64,000 bases of DNA from Luzula sylvatica (lineage: Eukaryota; Streptophyta; Magnoliopsida; Poales; Juncaceae). A model generated the notes under the pieces. That model saw nothing but the letters and a program-made list of their open reading frames with translations, searched no databases and had not been told where the DNA came from. Position numbers and translations under genes: made by a program. The stretch spans positions 36,012,908-36,076,907 of the forward strand of contig OX326959.1 of the NCBI GenBank assembly GCA_946800325.1, given 5' to 3'. Positions 12,802 to 22,893 of this stretch are shown in pieces (positions within the stretch are counted from its first letter, which is position 1; the number at the start of each line of letters is the position of its first letter).

Positions 12802-13760
12802 ATGTGAGTTTCCGATCTTTTCATTTTCAATTTCAATTTCATTGACTTTTTAATATTTTTGTTTTTATCTTTACGCTAAAATCCTATTTTTGTAGCTTAA
12901 ATTTTTGTTCCTTTACATAACCTAAATTAATCTTTGATATTTATCCAATTTTGTGGTTTCCTTTTTTTTCCCGTTAATTTTGTAAAACAGGAGGGGTTCA
13001 GTGAATAGACCTCCAACTCCAGATGGAGATGAAGAGCCTCAGAAAGAGCCTTCTCTTAGCGAAATTGTTAATATTAAGGTTCTATTTATCCTAATTCAGT
13101 GCTAATTAACCATTAATAGCGCAATAAAACTATAAATTTAGTATGCAATGAAGCTACTGTTAGGCCTCAATCAATAACCAATTCTACATACATGCCTCAG
13201 TTTGATCCTAATCAACATTAACTATCCTGTTAATTCATCAATCAAACCTCAATTTGTTAGAAAATTGATTTATTTGCCTTAATTGGGGCTTAATTGTTAA
13301 AAATATTGGATTTTTTTTTCGTAAAGTTGATAGAGAGTGGGGAAAAGGAGAAATTGATGGAGCTACTAAGAGAGAGACTCATTGAATGTGGCTGGAGAGA
13401 CGACATGAAATCTCTATGCAGGTTTTCTTCACTGCCCCCTCAATTTCCACTAAATTATACCTTTTTTTTCAATTTGGTCCCTCATTTAACCCTCTATTGT
13501 TGTTAAAATCCAAATGAATATAATTAGGGATTATGCTAAGAACAAGGGGAGAAATAATATAACCGTAGACGATCTCATTCACCTTATTACCCCTCAAGGC
13601 CGAGGTAATATCTTTTTCTTAATATATACCTATTTATTTTTCATTATATTATTTTAATATATGAAATTAAAAATTTAATCCAGCGTCAGTGCCGGATTCG
13701 GTTAAAGCGGAGCTGTTACAACGTATTCGATCTTTTCTCATGTCAACTACACTTTGGTAA
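12802..13760 (+). CDS. ENY2: ENY2 (SUS1-like) SAGA/TREX-2 subunit (5 exons)
   Basis: ENY2 is a small nuclear protein of the SAGA deubiquitinase module and the TREX-2 complex, linking transcription to mRNA export. Coding exons are 12802-12803, 12991-13078, 13327-13421, 13528-13604 and 13684-13760. All four introns are GT-AG. The spliced frame is 339 nt, giving 112 aa. The start codon is split: AT ends exon 1 and G opens exon 2, giving [18 protein letters not shown]. The core reads [60 protein letters not shown] and [18 protein letters not shown], matching plant ENY2 along its whole length, including the family's helical EKE...L..RL.ECGW...M core. The N-terminal RPPTPD segment is typical of plant versions. 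No damage is seen. The leader contains a GA tract and begins just after a Harbinger-type insertion. Confidence 0.93.
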
Positions 13761-14426
13761 ATTCGCAAAACTAGAGGGTTACTTTGTTATTTGTACAAAT
13801 TAGGCTTTATTGTTATTGTGCTTGTTCTATTGTACCTCCTAGTTGAATTGATATTGCGATGAAGATGATTTGATTAGTGCATGTACTATTGTTTGTAAGG
13901 GATGAAGATCATTTTGTTCTTGTGAAAATTATAATGGTTGAATTAATTGGTGGTTGTGAAAATTCATGAACTATGGTTCTAGATTTTTGCATTATTTGTA
14001 ACATGGATATTTACATCTTATAAAGATTTTTTTTTGACAAGTAGCCTTTTGCAAAGCCAATTTGCAAGAAGAGCTATAGTTTTGTCTAAATTGCAAAACA
14101 AGCATTTTTGTCAAGAAGTCTGATGAAAGATAATGTTGTTTTGCCAGATTGTCTAGCGAAAGAGGTTAAAGATGGATTTGGGATGCTAAGAGTGGTTAAT
14201 TGTCACGTGAATATATTAATTACAAATGTGAACATATTAATACAACTCAAATAGAAAAAACTGAATATTTTTTTTTGCAAAAGCATGAGAATGATTTCAT
14301 GTGACAATGTCACAAAAAAACAAACGAATCAATTCTTTTATGAAAAGTGAATAGATCCTAGGGTTTAGTAAATAGGGTACTAGGGTTCGGTATTTATAAT
14401 ATCTTCTTCTTCTTCTTCCAGCAAAA
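13761..14426. other. ENY2 3' region and intergenic
   Basis: No further gene seen. The first ~250 bp are T-rich and probably hold the ENY2 3' untranslated region. Confidence 0.5.
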
Positions 14427-15125
14427 TTGGAAAATGAATCCATTGAACCCTCCACCTTATGGCCACACTCCACTCCATCATGCCATGGAATTAATTTTTT
14501 TAATATCGACGACGTGACAAATCGATATTTCTTTCGTAATTCCTTAACACCAAACATATATCATTCTCAGTACAAGGATCGTCCCGTAAGCCAGTGTGTC
14601 CATTTTACTGCACCAGAACCACCAAATCCACATGTCAATTTTATCATTGTAGAATTGAAACAATGTATCAATCATTGGAATCTAAATGACTTTGTAGCAG
14701 TGATTCATCCGTACTATGAAATTTTAGTGCAAGTATTCTATGCCAACGGTCAAATGAATGCTCATGAAAATTATACCTCCCACCTCTTTGGACACGAAAT
14801 CGTCGCGTCCCAAAATTTACTAGAGGATTTGTTCCCGGTAGTAGATTTAGGAGAAGAAAAATATGTGGGTGTGGGTGAAATGTTTTCTCTGATTTTCGTT
14901 CAAGAAAGGTCCAAAATATTCAAGCATGTAACAAAACATTACACGGTGGAACCATTTTTTTTACCCGAGCATTTAGCATATGTTCGACATAATTCACCTC
15001 ATTATCGTTCCATAGAGACATTACAAAATGAACATTCTAAATGCTCATATACTAAGCCACATTTGATATTTAGATTAACACAATCTTCAATGAAAAAATA
15101 TAGTGTATTTGGAAGGAAAAACTAG
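14427..15125 (+). CDS. Plant transposon accessory-like protein (FYAN motif), 232 aa
   Basis: An uninterrupted frame of 232 residues. The middle (about 65-140) runs VNFIIVELKQCINHW, then YYEILVQVFYAN, then SHLFGHEIVASQNLLEDLF. This spacing matches the domain annotated in many plant genomes as 'putative plant transposon protein', with consensus features VxxFYAN, a short loop, a G-x-x-I strand and then a helix beginning S..L...LG. Such proteins are usually cargo or accessory frames of Ty3/gypsy or Mutator-type elements. No zinc finger, protease, reverse transcriptase or integrase motif is seen here or nearby, so the parent element is lost. No membrane segment or signal peptide. The 3' end is rearranged: its last ~45 bp recur after the adjacent hAT insertion. 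It may be a relic or a domesticated gene; I cannot tell. Confidence 0.5.
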   Translation: MENESIEPSTLWPHSTPSCHGINFFNIDDVTNRYFFRNSLTPNIYHSQYKDRPVSQCVHFTAPEPPNPHVNFIIVELKQCINHWNLNDFVAVIHPYYEILVQVFYANGQMNAHENYTSHLFGHEIVASQNLLEDLFPVVDLGEEKYVGVGEMFSLIFVQERSKIFKHVTKHYTVEPFFLPEHLAYVRHNSPHYRSIETLQNEHSKCSYTKPHLIFRLTQSSMKKYSVFGRKN

Positions 15126-16100
15126 GCCACAACTAGGGATGTAAATGGTGCGGGTAATGCCCGACCCGACCCGAACCGGATCCGTCTAAATATCCGGATT
15201 CGAATAAAATTACCCGGATCCGGATACTACCCGGATCCGTTTTTTCGGATCCGGAACAAAAAATACGGTCGGATCCGGATCCGGATAATTACCCGGATCC
15301 GAATAGCAATGCAAAACGGGTACCCGTTTTTCCAAATTCATTACCATTTTTATTACAAACAAGAATTGTTTGTGTATGATAGAAGCCCCTACATATAAAA
15401 CTTGAAATATAAGTAATGTATTTAATTACCTATCAATAATTAACATATTGTTAATTACAAATATAACATGGTCTCTGCAAGCCATGGTCTTGTCAAAATA
15501 AAGAATTTAAGCCACGACCTATTGTTATTTGTAAAATATCATATAAGAATTTCCTTTAATATAAGAATTAAATTAAAATTTAAGAAATATATTTTGAATT
15601 GATTAATTAAAATATAATATTGTATACATTATAAATTATTAGTATCCGTATTCGCGCGACATAAATTATTAGTCAAACTCACGTTTTCATCATTTCGACC
15701 AAATTACTCTATTATATTCGACAAATATTTGAATTTAGTAAAGTATAATTATATTATTTATTACTTAAGTATTATCATAATTGTATCATAAATATTTTGG
15801 TTAGAAAAAAATAATTAATTACATATACAATATATGTCTGAACTATCCGAATATTATCCGGATCCGTATCCGTATCCGACGATATCCGAACCGTATCCGT
15901 ATCCGTTTAATATCCGAACTGTATCCGGATCCGACACTATCCGGATCCGGATCCGGATCCGACAAAAAATACGGATCCGGATCTGGTATGACCACTATTC
16001 GAACCGGATCCGAACCGTTTACACCCCTAGCCACAACAATGGGCAACAACAATATAGTGTATTTGGAAGGAAAAAAATAACACAATCTTCAATGAAAAAA
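15075..16100 (+). repeat. Duplicated 3' end of the FYAN gene, split by a hAT insertion
   Basis: The words ACACAATCTTCAATGAAAAAA and ATAGTGTATTTGGAAGGAAA occur at about 15077-15118 in that order and again at about 16053-16100 in the reverse order, both in direct orientation. This points to a local duplication of the gene's 3' end made before the hAT element landed between the copies. Confidence 0.65.
15134..16029. mobile_element. hAT-type non-autonomous element, 896 bp, perfect 8-bp TSD
   Basis: The element starts TAGGGATGTAAATGG and its inverted right end reads TAGGGGTGTAAACGG. GCCACAAC is repeated exactly on both sides (15126-15133 and 16030-16037), the 8-bp duplication expected of hAT. Both sub-terminal regions are dense arrays of CGGATC/GGATCCG words (ATCCGGATCC-type palindromes), as in sub-terminal transposase-binding repeats. 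The centre is AT-rich. There is no transposase, so it moved in trans. Confidence 0.88.
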
Positions 16101-16784
16101 ACCAAAATGCCAGTCTTATTATCTCAGCAAATCATGGATATGAGTACATTTTGGAAATTAGGACGTGTTTAATATATCAATTGGCAACAACAAGAAATCC
16201 AAGATTCTAATATTCACAATTTAATAATAAATAAAAAACTACATGAGCACGTTTCATGCTGTAGGTTTTAAAAATAAAACAATTTTAATAAAAATCTAAA
16301 CCATTCCTACCCTCTAATTTACTAGTGTATCCAAACAAACCCTAATTGATTCAGGGCGTTTACAAAGGAAGATATTCTTTCTAGCTGTTTAAGAAAATGT
16401 ATTCATCTATTCTAATTTTTAATTCAAAATTGCACAAAATACATATTTGATGTTCTAAAGTATTCATTAAAAATACTAGGATCCAAATTAAAACACATCA
16501 AAAAAACATATTCGAGCCATATAATATATATATGGATGTAAGCATTCATTGCCCAAATTGTTTTCGCCATACATATAAAACACAAACATAGAATCACGAT
16601 AAATTAGTTTCACACAAGTTTGTGATACGAAGTTAGTTATTTAGAAGTTACATTGAAATACTTAAACCAACATGGACGATCTTGAAATGATAAAATAAAA
16701 CGGACAAACAAATTGTTCAATCAATATTTAGATTATCATCTTCAGAAGTAATTTCTTCAACACGTCAAATTCAGATCGTAGACT
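16038..16784. other. Intergenic, no gene seen
   Basis: AT-rich sequence without a credible frame. It lies downstream of the minus-strand membrane-protein gene and probably includes that gene's 3' untranslated region at its right end. Confidence 0.5.
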
Positions 16785-17724
16785 TTACTGATCATAAGGA
16801 GTCCAGTAGGAATCTGCAAAAATTGAATGATTTAATTACTAAATTTGAAGTTAATCCTTGAAAGTGGAAACACATAGAATCTGCAAAAATAAATTTGGTA
16901 AAAGAACTATAAGGTCACCACTTACTCATAACTTGTGGGTCTTGTGGATAGAATGATGGTAAGTCTTCGAACAACCTCGGGAGATCTTCAATACCGAAGC
17001 AATCACGGTACCGATAATTAGCCTCACTCTTCTCAAGTCCTAATTTTTGCAGTTCGAGAGCAATAGGAGTGAGTTGGTATTGTTGGTCGTATCTTGTTTC
17101 TCCTGTTATAATCTCTATTTCTTCGTTTTCGACTTCCCCATTACTTTTTTCGCTCTCACCGCAACTAGTACTCGGAGACTCGACATGCTGATCACTGTCC
17201 CAACCGCTTCTCTTACTCTGATCAGTTTTGTCCATGCTATCAAGATCAATACCCAACCGCATTATTTCATTCGCCAGGTTTCTCATGTTTATGATCTTAT
17301 TGTTTGCACTGGGAATTTTCTGGTTCTCGACTTCACCATTACCTTTTTTGCTTTCACCGCCACTACGACTCGGAGGCATGACATGCTCGTCACTGTTCCA
17401 ACCCCTTTTCTGATTCTGATCGGTTATAGTTATGTCCTCGCTGTAATCAATATGAATGCCTAACTCCATTATTTCATTCGCGAAATTTCTCATGATTTTG
17501 TTGTTTCCCCCGGTAATTAATCCGATCTCTTGGATTTGATTTGAAAGTGTGCTCGAATCCTCAACCATGGTTGCACCCCGCAACCCAGTCTCTAGATCTT
17601 CTTTTACATATTTCCGTGACCACCATCGTCCCACAATGTAAGATATTAGCCACACTAGCGCAATCATGGTGACTACGATGTAGAGAGGAACGAAAGACCC
17701 ATCATCAGAGTTTGGTGTTGCCAT
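16785..17724 (-). CDS. Unrecognised single-pass membrane protein with two internal repeats
   Basis: No family recognised. Residues about 12-31 (PLYIVVTMIALVWLISYIVG) form one hydrophobic span followed by RWWSRK, suggesting an N-out or signal-anchor topology with a long charged cytosolic tail. The tail contains a repeated block of roughly 65 residues. Copy one runs from NNKIMRNFANEIMELGI through RGWNSDEH, PPSRSGGES and GNGEVEN; copy two from NNKIINMRNLANEIMRLGI through SGWDSDQH, SPSTSCGES and SNGEVEN. The C-terminal part is LTPIALELQKLGL, then FGIEDLPRLFEDLPSFYPQ. The start codon lies in a strong context (AACCATGGC), and the leader is a long CT tract. Read unspliced it ends at 16915 (269 aa). 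A perfect donor (GTAAGT) at 16920-16925 and an acceptor ending at 16814 suggest a second exon (16785-16813), giving 275 aa ending NSYWTPYDQ. I prefer the spliced form, but it is inference. Confidence 0.7.
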
Positions 17725-17748
17725 GGTTGTTATGGATAAAGAGAATTC

Positions 17749-17749
17749 T

Positions 17750-17788
<39 letters not shown>

Positions 17789-17828
17789 GAGAGAGAGGGA
17801 GGGAGGGAGGGAGGGAGGGAGGGAGAGA
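17749..17828. repeat. (GA)n/(GGGA)n tract in the leader of the minus-strand gene
   Basis: AG dinucleotides pass into a GGGA tetranucleotide run and back. On the coding (minus) strand this is a CT-rich leader starting about 25 bp before the start codon. Confidence 0.9.
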
Positions 17829-18179
17829 GATCAGGAGTTTCTGATGAAAAATGAATGGCTAGTGTAAGTTTAAATGATTAATGAAAAGGCGCAAGAACAA
17901 ATGAATTAAAGGGTGCGAAGATTATACTAATCAATACTTACTTAGCACTCTTCATTCACATTAAGGATTGAAGTCGCATCCGAATTGCTAATACTAAAAA
18001 TTAAATCCAATAACTCAAAAACAGTTCACCGGATCATACTCTTGTTGGATCCATATTCGAACCCAATAAGCCTTTGGGTCCACTTCAAAATATTGGTTAG
18101 AAATCCCGATATGATATCAATATTTTACAAAATAACTACTGTCATTAAATACAACAGAGTGCTCCCTAATTTATAATGA
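17829..18179. other. Intergenic
   Basis: Promoter side of the minus-strand membrane protein gene. No gene or recognisable repeat seen. Confidence 0.5.
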
Positions 18180-18209
18180 CTAGGAAAATATCCCGCGCTT
18201 CGCTGCGGG
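18180..18209 (-). mobile_element. Helitron-like 3' terminus
   Basis: Read on the minus strand, a GC-rich hairpin (CCCGCAGCGAAGCGCGGG) is followed after eight bases by CTAG and then T. This is the canonical plant Helitron 3' end: a short hairpin about ten bases before CTRR, inserted before a T. The element body would extend to the right, where several exon-like fragments lie in the same orientation. I could not find its 5' TC end, so the length is unknown. Confidence 0.55.
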
Positions 18210-18600
18210 TTTTTTGATTTAGTTATTCATGCAAATTCTTTTTAATTTCCTTTTCTTTATGATTTGTTATTTTTTTAATAATCAACATAAAACAGAATAG
18301 AGATGTAGTTTCTCTTGTAAAAGAGAAGTTTCTCTTTATTATTTGTTTGTTATCAGAAAAGATAATAATCAAAATAATTGACATGACTGTTATTAATTAT
18401 CAACAAAGCAAAATTATACTAAAATACAATATACCAAATTACGAGTGTCAATTCCCCACCTTTTTCTTGTTCATGTGGGCGCAAATTGCACATTCTTACT
18501 ATCAACTATCAACCTAATATCTAATATACCCCTCTAAAACTCAAAATATATCAAATATACCCTTCTGAAACCAAAAAATAAAAATAGGAAATTTTGGTAC

Positions 18601-19080
18601 CTCGCCTTTAGCATTTGTTAATTCCTCATTTCTTGATTGCACCAGTTGGTTCTGCACTAATATTTCAGCCTCTAATTGACCTAAAAAAACAAAAAACAAT
18701 ATACTTCAATTAATCTTATGCTTAATCCAAAGTATAATTTTAAAAAGTCTTAAAATTCAACATGCAAATCCAACAAAAGTCTGACCGATACGCTACTTGA
18801 AATATCATTACAAAATAAGCAATTTGACCAGCCCTAATATAATTACCCTGATTTTGCCTTTCTCTTGGAACCTCATCAGATCATCCTAAAAAACCCAAAA
18901 ATAAAATACTTTTATTAATTATTTTCATTGATTATGATATAAAAATAATAACCGAAAGAAAAGAAAAAAAAATGGGCGTCGGAAATTTTTTTGAGATGCT
19001 GAAGCTCATTATCAAGATCATTAATAGCGAGATTATAAGCCTGAGTTGGCCAGTAGTATGGATCAACAAATTACATCACA
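18601..19080 (-). pseudogene. Exon-like fragments of an unrecognised coiled-coil gene
   Basis: Three minus-strand segments look like exons. The first (about 18990-19065) reads YWPTQAYNLAINDLDNELQH then LKKISDA. The second (18847-18885), after an AG acceptor and before a GT donor, reads DDLMRFQEKGKIR. The third (18601-18680), also bounded by AG and GT, reads QLEAEILVQNQLVQSRNEEL then TNAKGE. All are charged and helix-prone. I do not recognise the family. They lie inside the putative Helitron and share its orientation, so gene-fragment capture is a reasonable inference, but short exon-like open stretches can arise by chance. Confidence 0.35.
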
Positions 19081-19548
19081 AAAATAAATTAGGTTAAAAT
19101 TATCAAATATTTCCATCAATTTGATACCATTATTCAGGGTCCCTGTGAAATTATATCCAGCAAAAAGCATATTTGGGTCCCTGTGAAGCTGCCTGAATTT
19201 TGTTTCGAAATAAAATTAATTAATTAATTTAGGAAAAGAAGAATAAAAATATAAAATCCTGCAAAATGGAGGGGGTGAAGTGAAAAGTAGGATGAACGAA
19301 ACTCTTGGAGAACTCAAAACAAACATTAAAAATGGCAATCATGAGTGATGAATCCAACGGGACAAAGAGAAAGCCCATTCTTGAATCGACAATACCCCCT
19401 CTGACGCCTCGCCCGATTTTCTTCCACTTGCGGTCTCTAGTAGTAGTAGCACGCCAAAGTTGTACACGTCGCAATTCTGAGTGACTTTTTCTTGAGTGGT
19501 GTATTCTAGTGTGAGATAAGCCGGTGCACTTTTGATATATCGGGTAAT

Positions 19549-20653
19549 CACATGCTCTCGGTCCATGAGACAAACTAAACACCAACAGATTTTAATACCT
19601 CAGCCCAAGCTGTCCGAGCCCGCCATACAAGGGCCCATGTTACAAATGGGTCAATTTTCTCCTAGCAAAAACAAAATAGATCAAGGCTCAAACTCTTCTG
19701 GGCCGACACAGGTGATATTGGGCCGAGATAATTCAACCCGAGCCGACCCAAACTCACTTCAAACGATGGTGATAGAACCCACTCGGAGCCGCGACACAGA
19801 GAAGAAAATGTGCGAGCGAGGAATAGGCGACAATCCAACAGCGATCGAAAAGGAGGTTTTCCACAATATCAAATCGGTACAGCATAATGAAGATGACAAG
19901 GCTGAAAAGGAGCCGGAGGTCAGCAACTACGAGCAGCTTAAGATGGTAACAATCGAGGGAGATCAGGCAACAAGGGCTCACCAAGAAGATGCCGTAAAGG
20001 AGTTGGAAGTCAGCAAAACCAGGATAATTTTATCGAATGCTGAACTGGATCTCATGGACACGGCGCAACTACGTGCAGCTTATGAAGGTAAACAAGAATC
20101 ACTATCTATTAATTCTAAATTACCGAATAAGGGGACCTTTTTCTTGAGAGAACACACAATCAAAAATGCTGTGTTCAATAACAAAAATCCACCGAGATCC
20201 AAAAAAAGATCAAAAGCAGCAGACGGTACTTTAATTACTTTACCAACAAAAAAATCGAGAGGGAAAGGGTTAGCAAAATCGGTCAAAAAAGCAATAAATA
20301 GATTAAACATCATTGATTCATTGAATAATGAGATACTAGATCCGAATGGGCTAACCGAAGAAACTATTACCCAAATTGAGCTCTTGTGCCACATAACAAA
20401 CACCTCTGACCCAATTACACAGTTAGAAGAACAAGAAAACGAAATGCTATTCCAAACAACCAACCACTCACTGCAAAAACGAAATTTAATAGCAAATATT
20501 AATAACTCAACTTCACTTACAAGTAATGCCCCATCCTTGACTGACAATATTTTAAATATAGCGGCGTATGGTCCTTTGCTGGAGCAAGCCGAGGCAAGTA
20601 AGGAGGAAAAGGGGGCACGAAAAGCTGAGGAAAGGAAAAACAACAGTGACTAA
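19549..20653 (+). pseudogene. LINE ORF1 C-terminal fragment
   Basis: An open frame of about 368 residues: hydrophilic and low-complexity, with a basic stretch (PPRSKKRSKAADG, TKKSRGKGLAKSVKKAINRL) and an acidic, glutamate-rich tail (EQAEASKEEKGARKAEERKN). This matches the variable tail of plant L1 ORF1 proteins that follows the zinc knuckle, which itself is absent. Identification rests mainly on the endonuclease frame that follows. Confidence 0.6.
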
Positions 20654-20762
20654 GTGACTTTTTAAATTATGTAATGATGAATCCTCATGACTAGTTTTTG
20701 AGTAAGTTTAGAGAGTCATGAGGAAAGAAAGACTATTTTTTTAGTTTGTTGTAAAACTCATT

Positions 20763-20970
20763 ATGTCAGTAAAAAAACTATCAATTATGTGTTGGAATGT
20801 TAGGGGTCTTGGATCCAAGGAGAAATGTAAATTAATTAAAGACCAAGTTCGTAACTCTTTGGGCGATGTGATATGCCTCCAAGAGACGAAGTGGTGTAAC
20901 CCAACAAAATTCAATATACGGCTAGTATGTTCGGCTAAATTTAAACACGCCCAATTTTTACAAGCCAATG
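20763..20970 (+). pseudogene. LINE ORF2 endonuclease N-terminus, truncated
   Basis: The frame starts MSVKKLSIMCWNVRGLGSKE and continues VRNSLGDVICLQETKW. These are the first two conserved motifs of the apurinic-type (EEP) endonuclease of plant L1 elements: the Asn of WNVRGLG and the Glu of LQETK. It breaks off after about 70 residues at the 23-bp repeat. The remainder of the endonuclease and all of the reverse transcriptase are absent. Confidence 0.85.
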
Positions 20971-21370
20971 GCACTTTTGATATATCGGGTAATTATTGTG
21001 CTGATGTCAGGAATCAGCCTCAAGAATCCAAAATCAGTGACTGGGGCCTCGAAATCCGTGTCAAGTAGTATGTTGTTTGACTTTATGTCTGTGTCGACCA
21101 TGCGTGGTGTTGTATATTGTATTGCGATGAAGATAACTACATTAAGAAGTAAAAAAAAAAACGTTAATTCATCTGTGAAAAATAATAGAAAGAAAGAAAT
21201 AGGGGATACTTACGCGATGCGATGCCTTGAGTAGATCATCCAATTGCATTTGACATCCTTTTGCGCCAGTCGAAGATCAACAGTCTCTCCTGTCCTTCCG
21301 CACACTATTCGAGGAAGCTGAGAAGATTCTTGTGTCTTACTCCACCCACAACCTCCACGAGTAATGACAG

Positions 21371-22893
21371 GGACCACACTTTTTTTGTTTATATTTGTTA
21401 TGATCTAAATATACTATTTTTCAGGCTTGAACAGAGACCTCGTGGATGGTTCAAGCACATCATAATTTTCGGTTTAGTGTTGGGATTGAATCAATTATAT
21501 TGTTGCTTATTTTCGGTTCAAACACAAACTTGTATTATTGCTTATTTTACTGTGCAAAAAAGTTTGGAAATTTGATTCATGATTTATAGTTTATTGCACA
21601 TTTTATTGTGACAAGTTAGATTCTGCATTGAATCAATTATATTGTTGAATTTGGAAAATTGTGAGACTCTTTGTGATTTGAATTTGAATTTAAAACTTGG
21701 CCCTTATACTTGTGTGTTTGCAAAAGACATCGAGATAATTTTTCGTGAATTTTTGGAGTTAGAAAATAATTTTAGAATTAAAATCTTAATTGTACACCGT
21801 ATTTCTCAGAGGAACGATACTCTCTACTTATCATTGTGCTAAGTTTAGAAAAATAATTAATTGTTGAAATACTCAAATTAAGACATTAAAACGATGCTTA
21901 AAAATTGAGTTTTCAATTTACAAAAAAAATACACAGATTGAATTGCTTGCAGGTTCAAATTTTCTAGGATTTGATTATCTCAAAATAATGTCGATACTAC
22001 TAATCAATTTGCGTAAGTGACATTTATAGAAGGGGATATTACGATTTTAGATTTTAGATTTTAAAAAGGTAAATATGTAAAAGGTAAAATAGTTGACCAT
22101 TAATTTTAACGAAGAAATTGGATGATTTTTAATTTTTGGAAAAATATGATATTTTAGATTTGTGAAAGTTTAAATATGATATTTTAATTTTAAAAAAGAT
22201 AAATATGTAATTTTAAGTTTAAAAATGGGTAAATATGTAAATCCACGAAAATAAGAAGGGGAAAAGAATGAAAAGAAAATTCACACAGAGAATAATACGC
22301 ATTGTGAAGTTAAGAATTTGTTTTTTATTTTATTTACACTGATGTGAAAAACAAGAAAACATAGAAAAATTGAGAAATATTACGATTGACACAAAAAATA
22401 TTAAAATATCAATGGTAACTATCATTTCCTAAGTTCTCAAATACATGCCTAAGTTGCAAAAAAAAAAATAAAAAAAAATACGTGCCTAAGCTACTATTTT
22501 CTCGCTTAAGACATGTATATGTACATACTCTAAAGGAGTGCGACTATTCTACTCGCTTAAGATTAAGACATATATTTGTGAGGTTTGTACCCTTGGATTG
22601 GCATCCAGATGAGCTCTTTAACACCGCCGTTTGTTTTTTGTTTTTTGTTTTATTCCGTGAGAAACTTCTCCGTTTCATTCCTTCCTTCCTTCCTTCTCTC
22701 CGTAAATACAACTTGGAGAATCTCTCATTCGTGCCTTCTTCTTCGACCTTCTTCCAGATCTTCTCTCTCATTTACATTGAGCAATTGAGCAATCTTCTCC
22801 AAGTAGCTCCCTCCTCCTCTCGCGACCCACTATCTACTATCCTTCTCCAAGTAGCTCCCTCTCCTGCTGGCAGCCCAGCATGTCCGCTCTAAA
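21371..22893. other. Intergenic, AT-rich
   Basis: No intact gene. Around 22050-22240 a T/A-rich word (GTAAATATGTAA) recurs several times, and its last copy matches the sequence near 10310. The 5' part of the kinase pseudogene may extend to about 21450. A TTCC microsatellite lies at about 22676-22695. Confidence 0.5.

Larger units (their letters stand above)
19549..20970 (+). mobile_element. L1-type LINE fragment lacking both ends
   Basis: The 1,422-bp insert holds the C-terminal part of a plant L1 ORF1 and then, after ~110 bp, the first ~70 codons of ORF2. The ORF1 N-terminal DUF4283-type domain and zinc knuckle, the reverse transcriptase and the poly(A) tail are all missing. Loss of the 3' end is unusual, since reverse transcription of LINEs begins there and normally leaves 5' truncations. 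Confidence 0.75.
19526..20993 (+). repeat. 23-bp direct repeats flanking the LINE fragment
   Basis: GCACTTTTGATATATCGGGT plus AAT occurs at 19526-19548 and again at 20971-20993. On the minus strand both copies encode the kinase residues ITRYIKSA. They look like a target-site duplication made when the LINE-derived piece entered the kinase sequence. Confidence 0.8.
19339..21370 (-). pseudogene. Receptor-like kinase pseudogene, split by a LINE fragment
   Basis: Minus-strand pieces of one Ser/Thr kinase domain appear in correct order. 21205-21370: VVGGVRHKNLLSFLE, stop, CAEGQERLLIFDWRKRMSNA and IG, stop, STQGIA, which are the alpha-C/beta-4 and hinge region with two nonsense codons, ending at a GTAAGT donor. 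20971-21105: VDTDIKSNNILLDTDFEAPV then TDFGFLRLI, which is the catalytic loop and DFG. 19340-19548: TRYIKSAPAYLTLEYTTQEK then CDVYNFGVLLLETASGRKSG, the activation segment and the DVYxFG helix. The catalytic loop reads VDTDIKSNN where an HRDIKSNN-like motif is expected, so His and Arg are lost. The LINE fragment at 19549-20970 separates the last two pieces. The glycine-loop exon and ectodomain were not found. Clearly non-functional. Confidence 0.8.

Noticed and set aside
15834..16172. 112-aa frame and its 80-aa antisense partner rich in Pro, Tyr, Asp and Arg
   Set aside because: These are the sub-terminal GGATCCG repeats of the hAT element read as protein.
20080..20643. 187-aa minus-strand frame
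   Set aside because: Antisense shadow of the LINE ORF1 fragment, with no recognisable domain.
22482..22892. 136-aa frame rich in Phe, Leu and Ser
   Set aside because: T- and C-rich leader-like DNA with a TTCC microsatellite; no domain and no conserved pattern.
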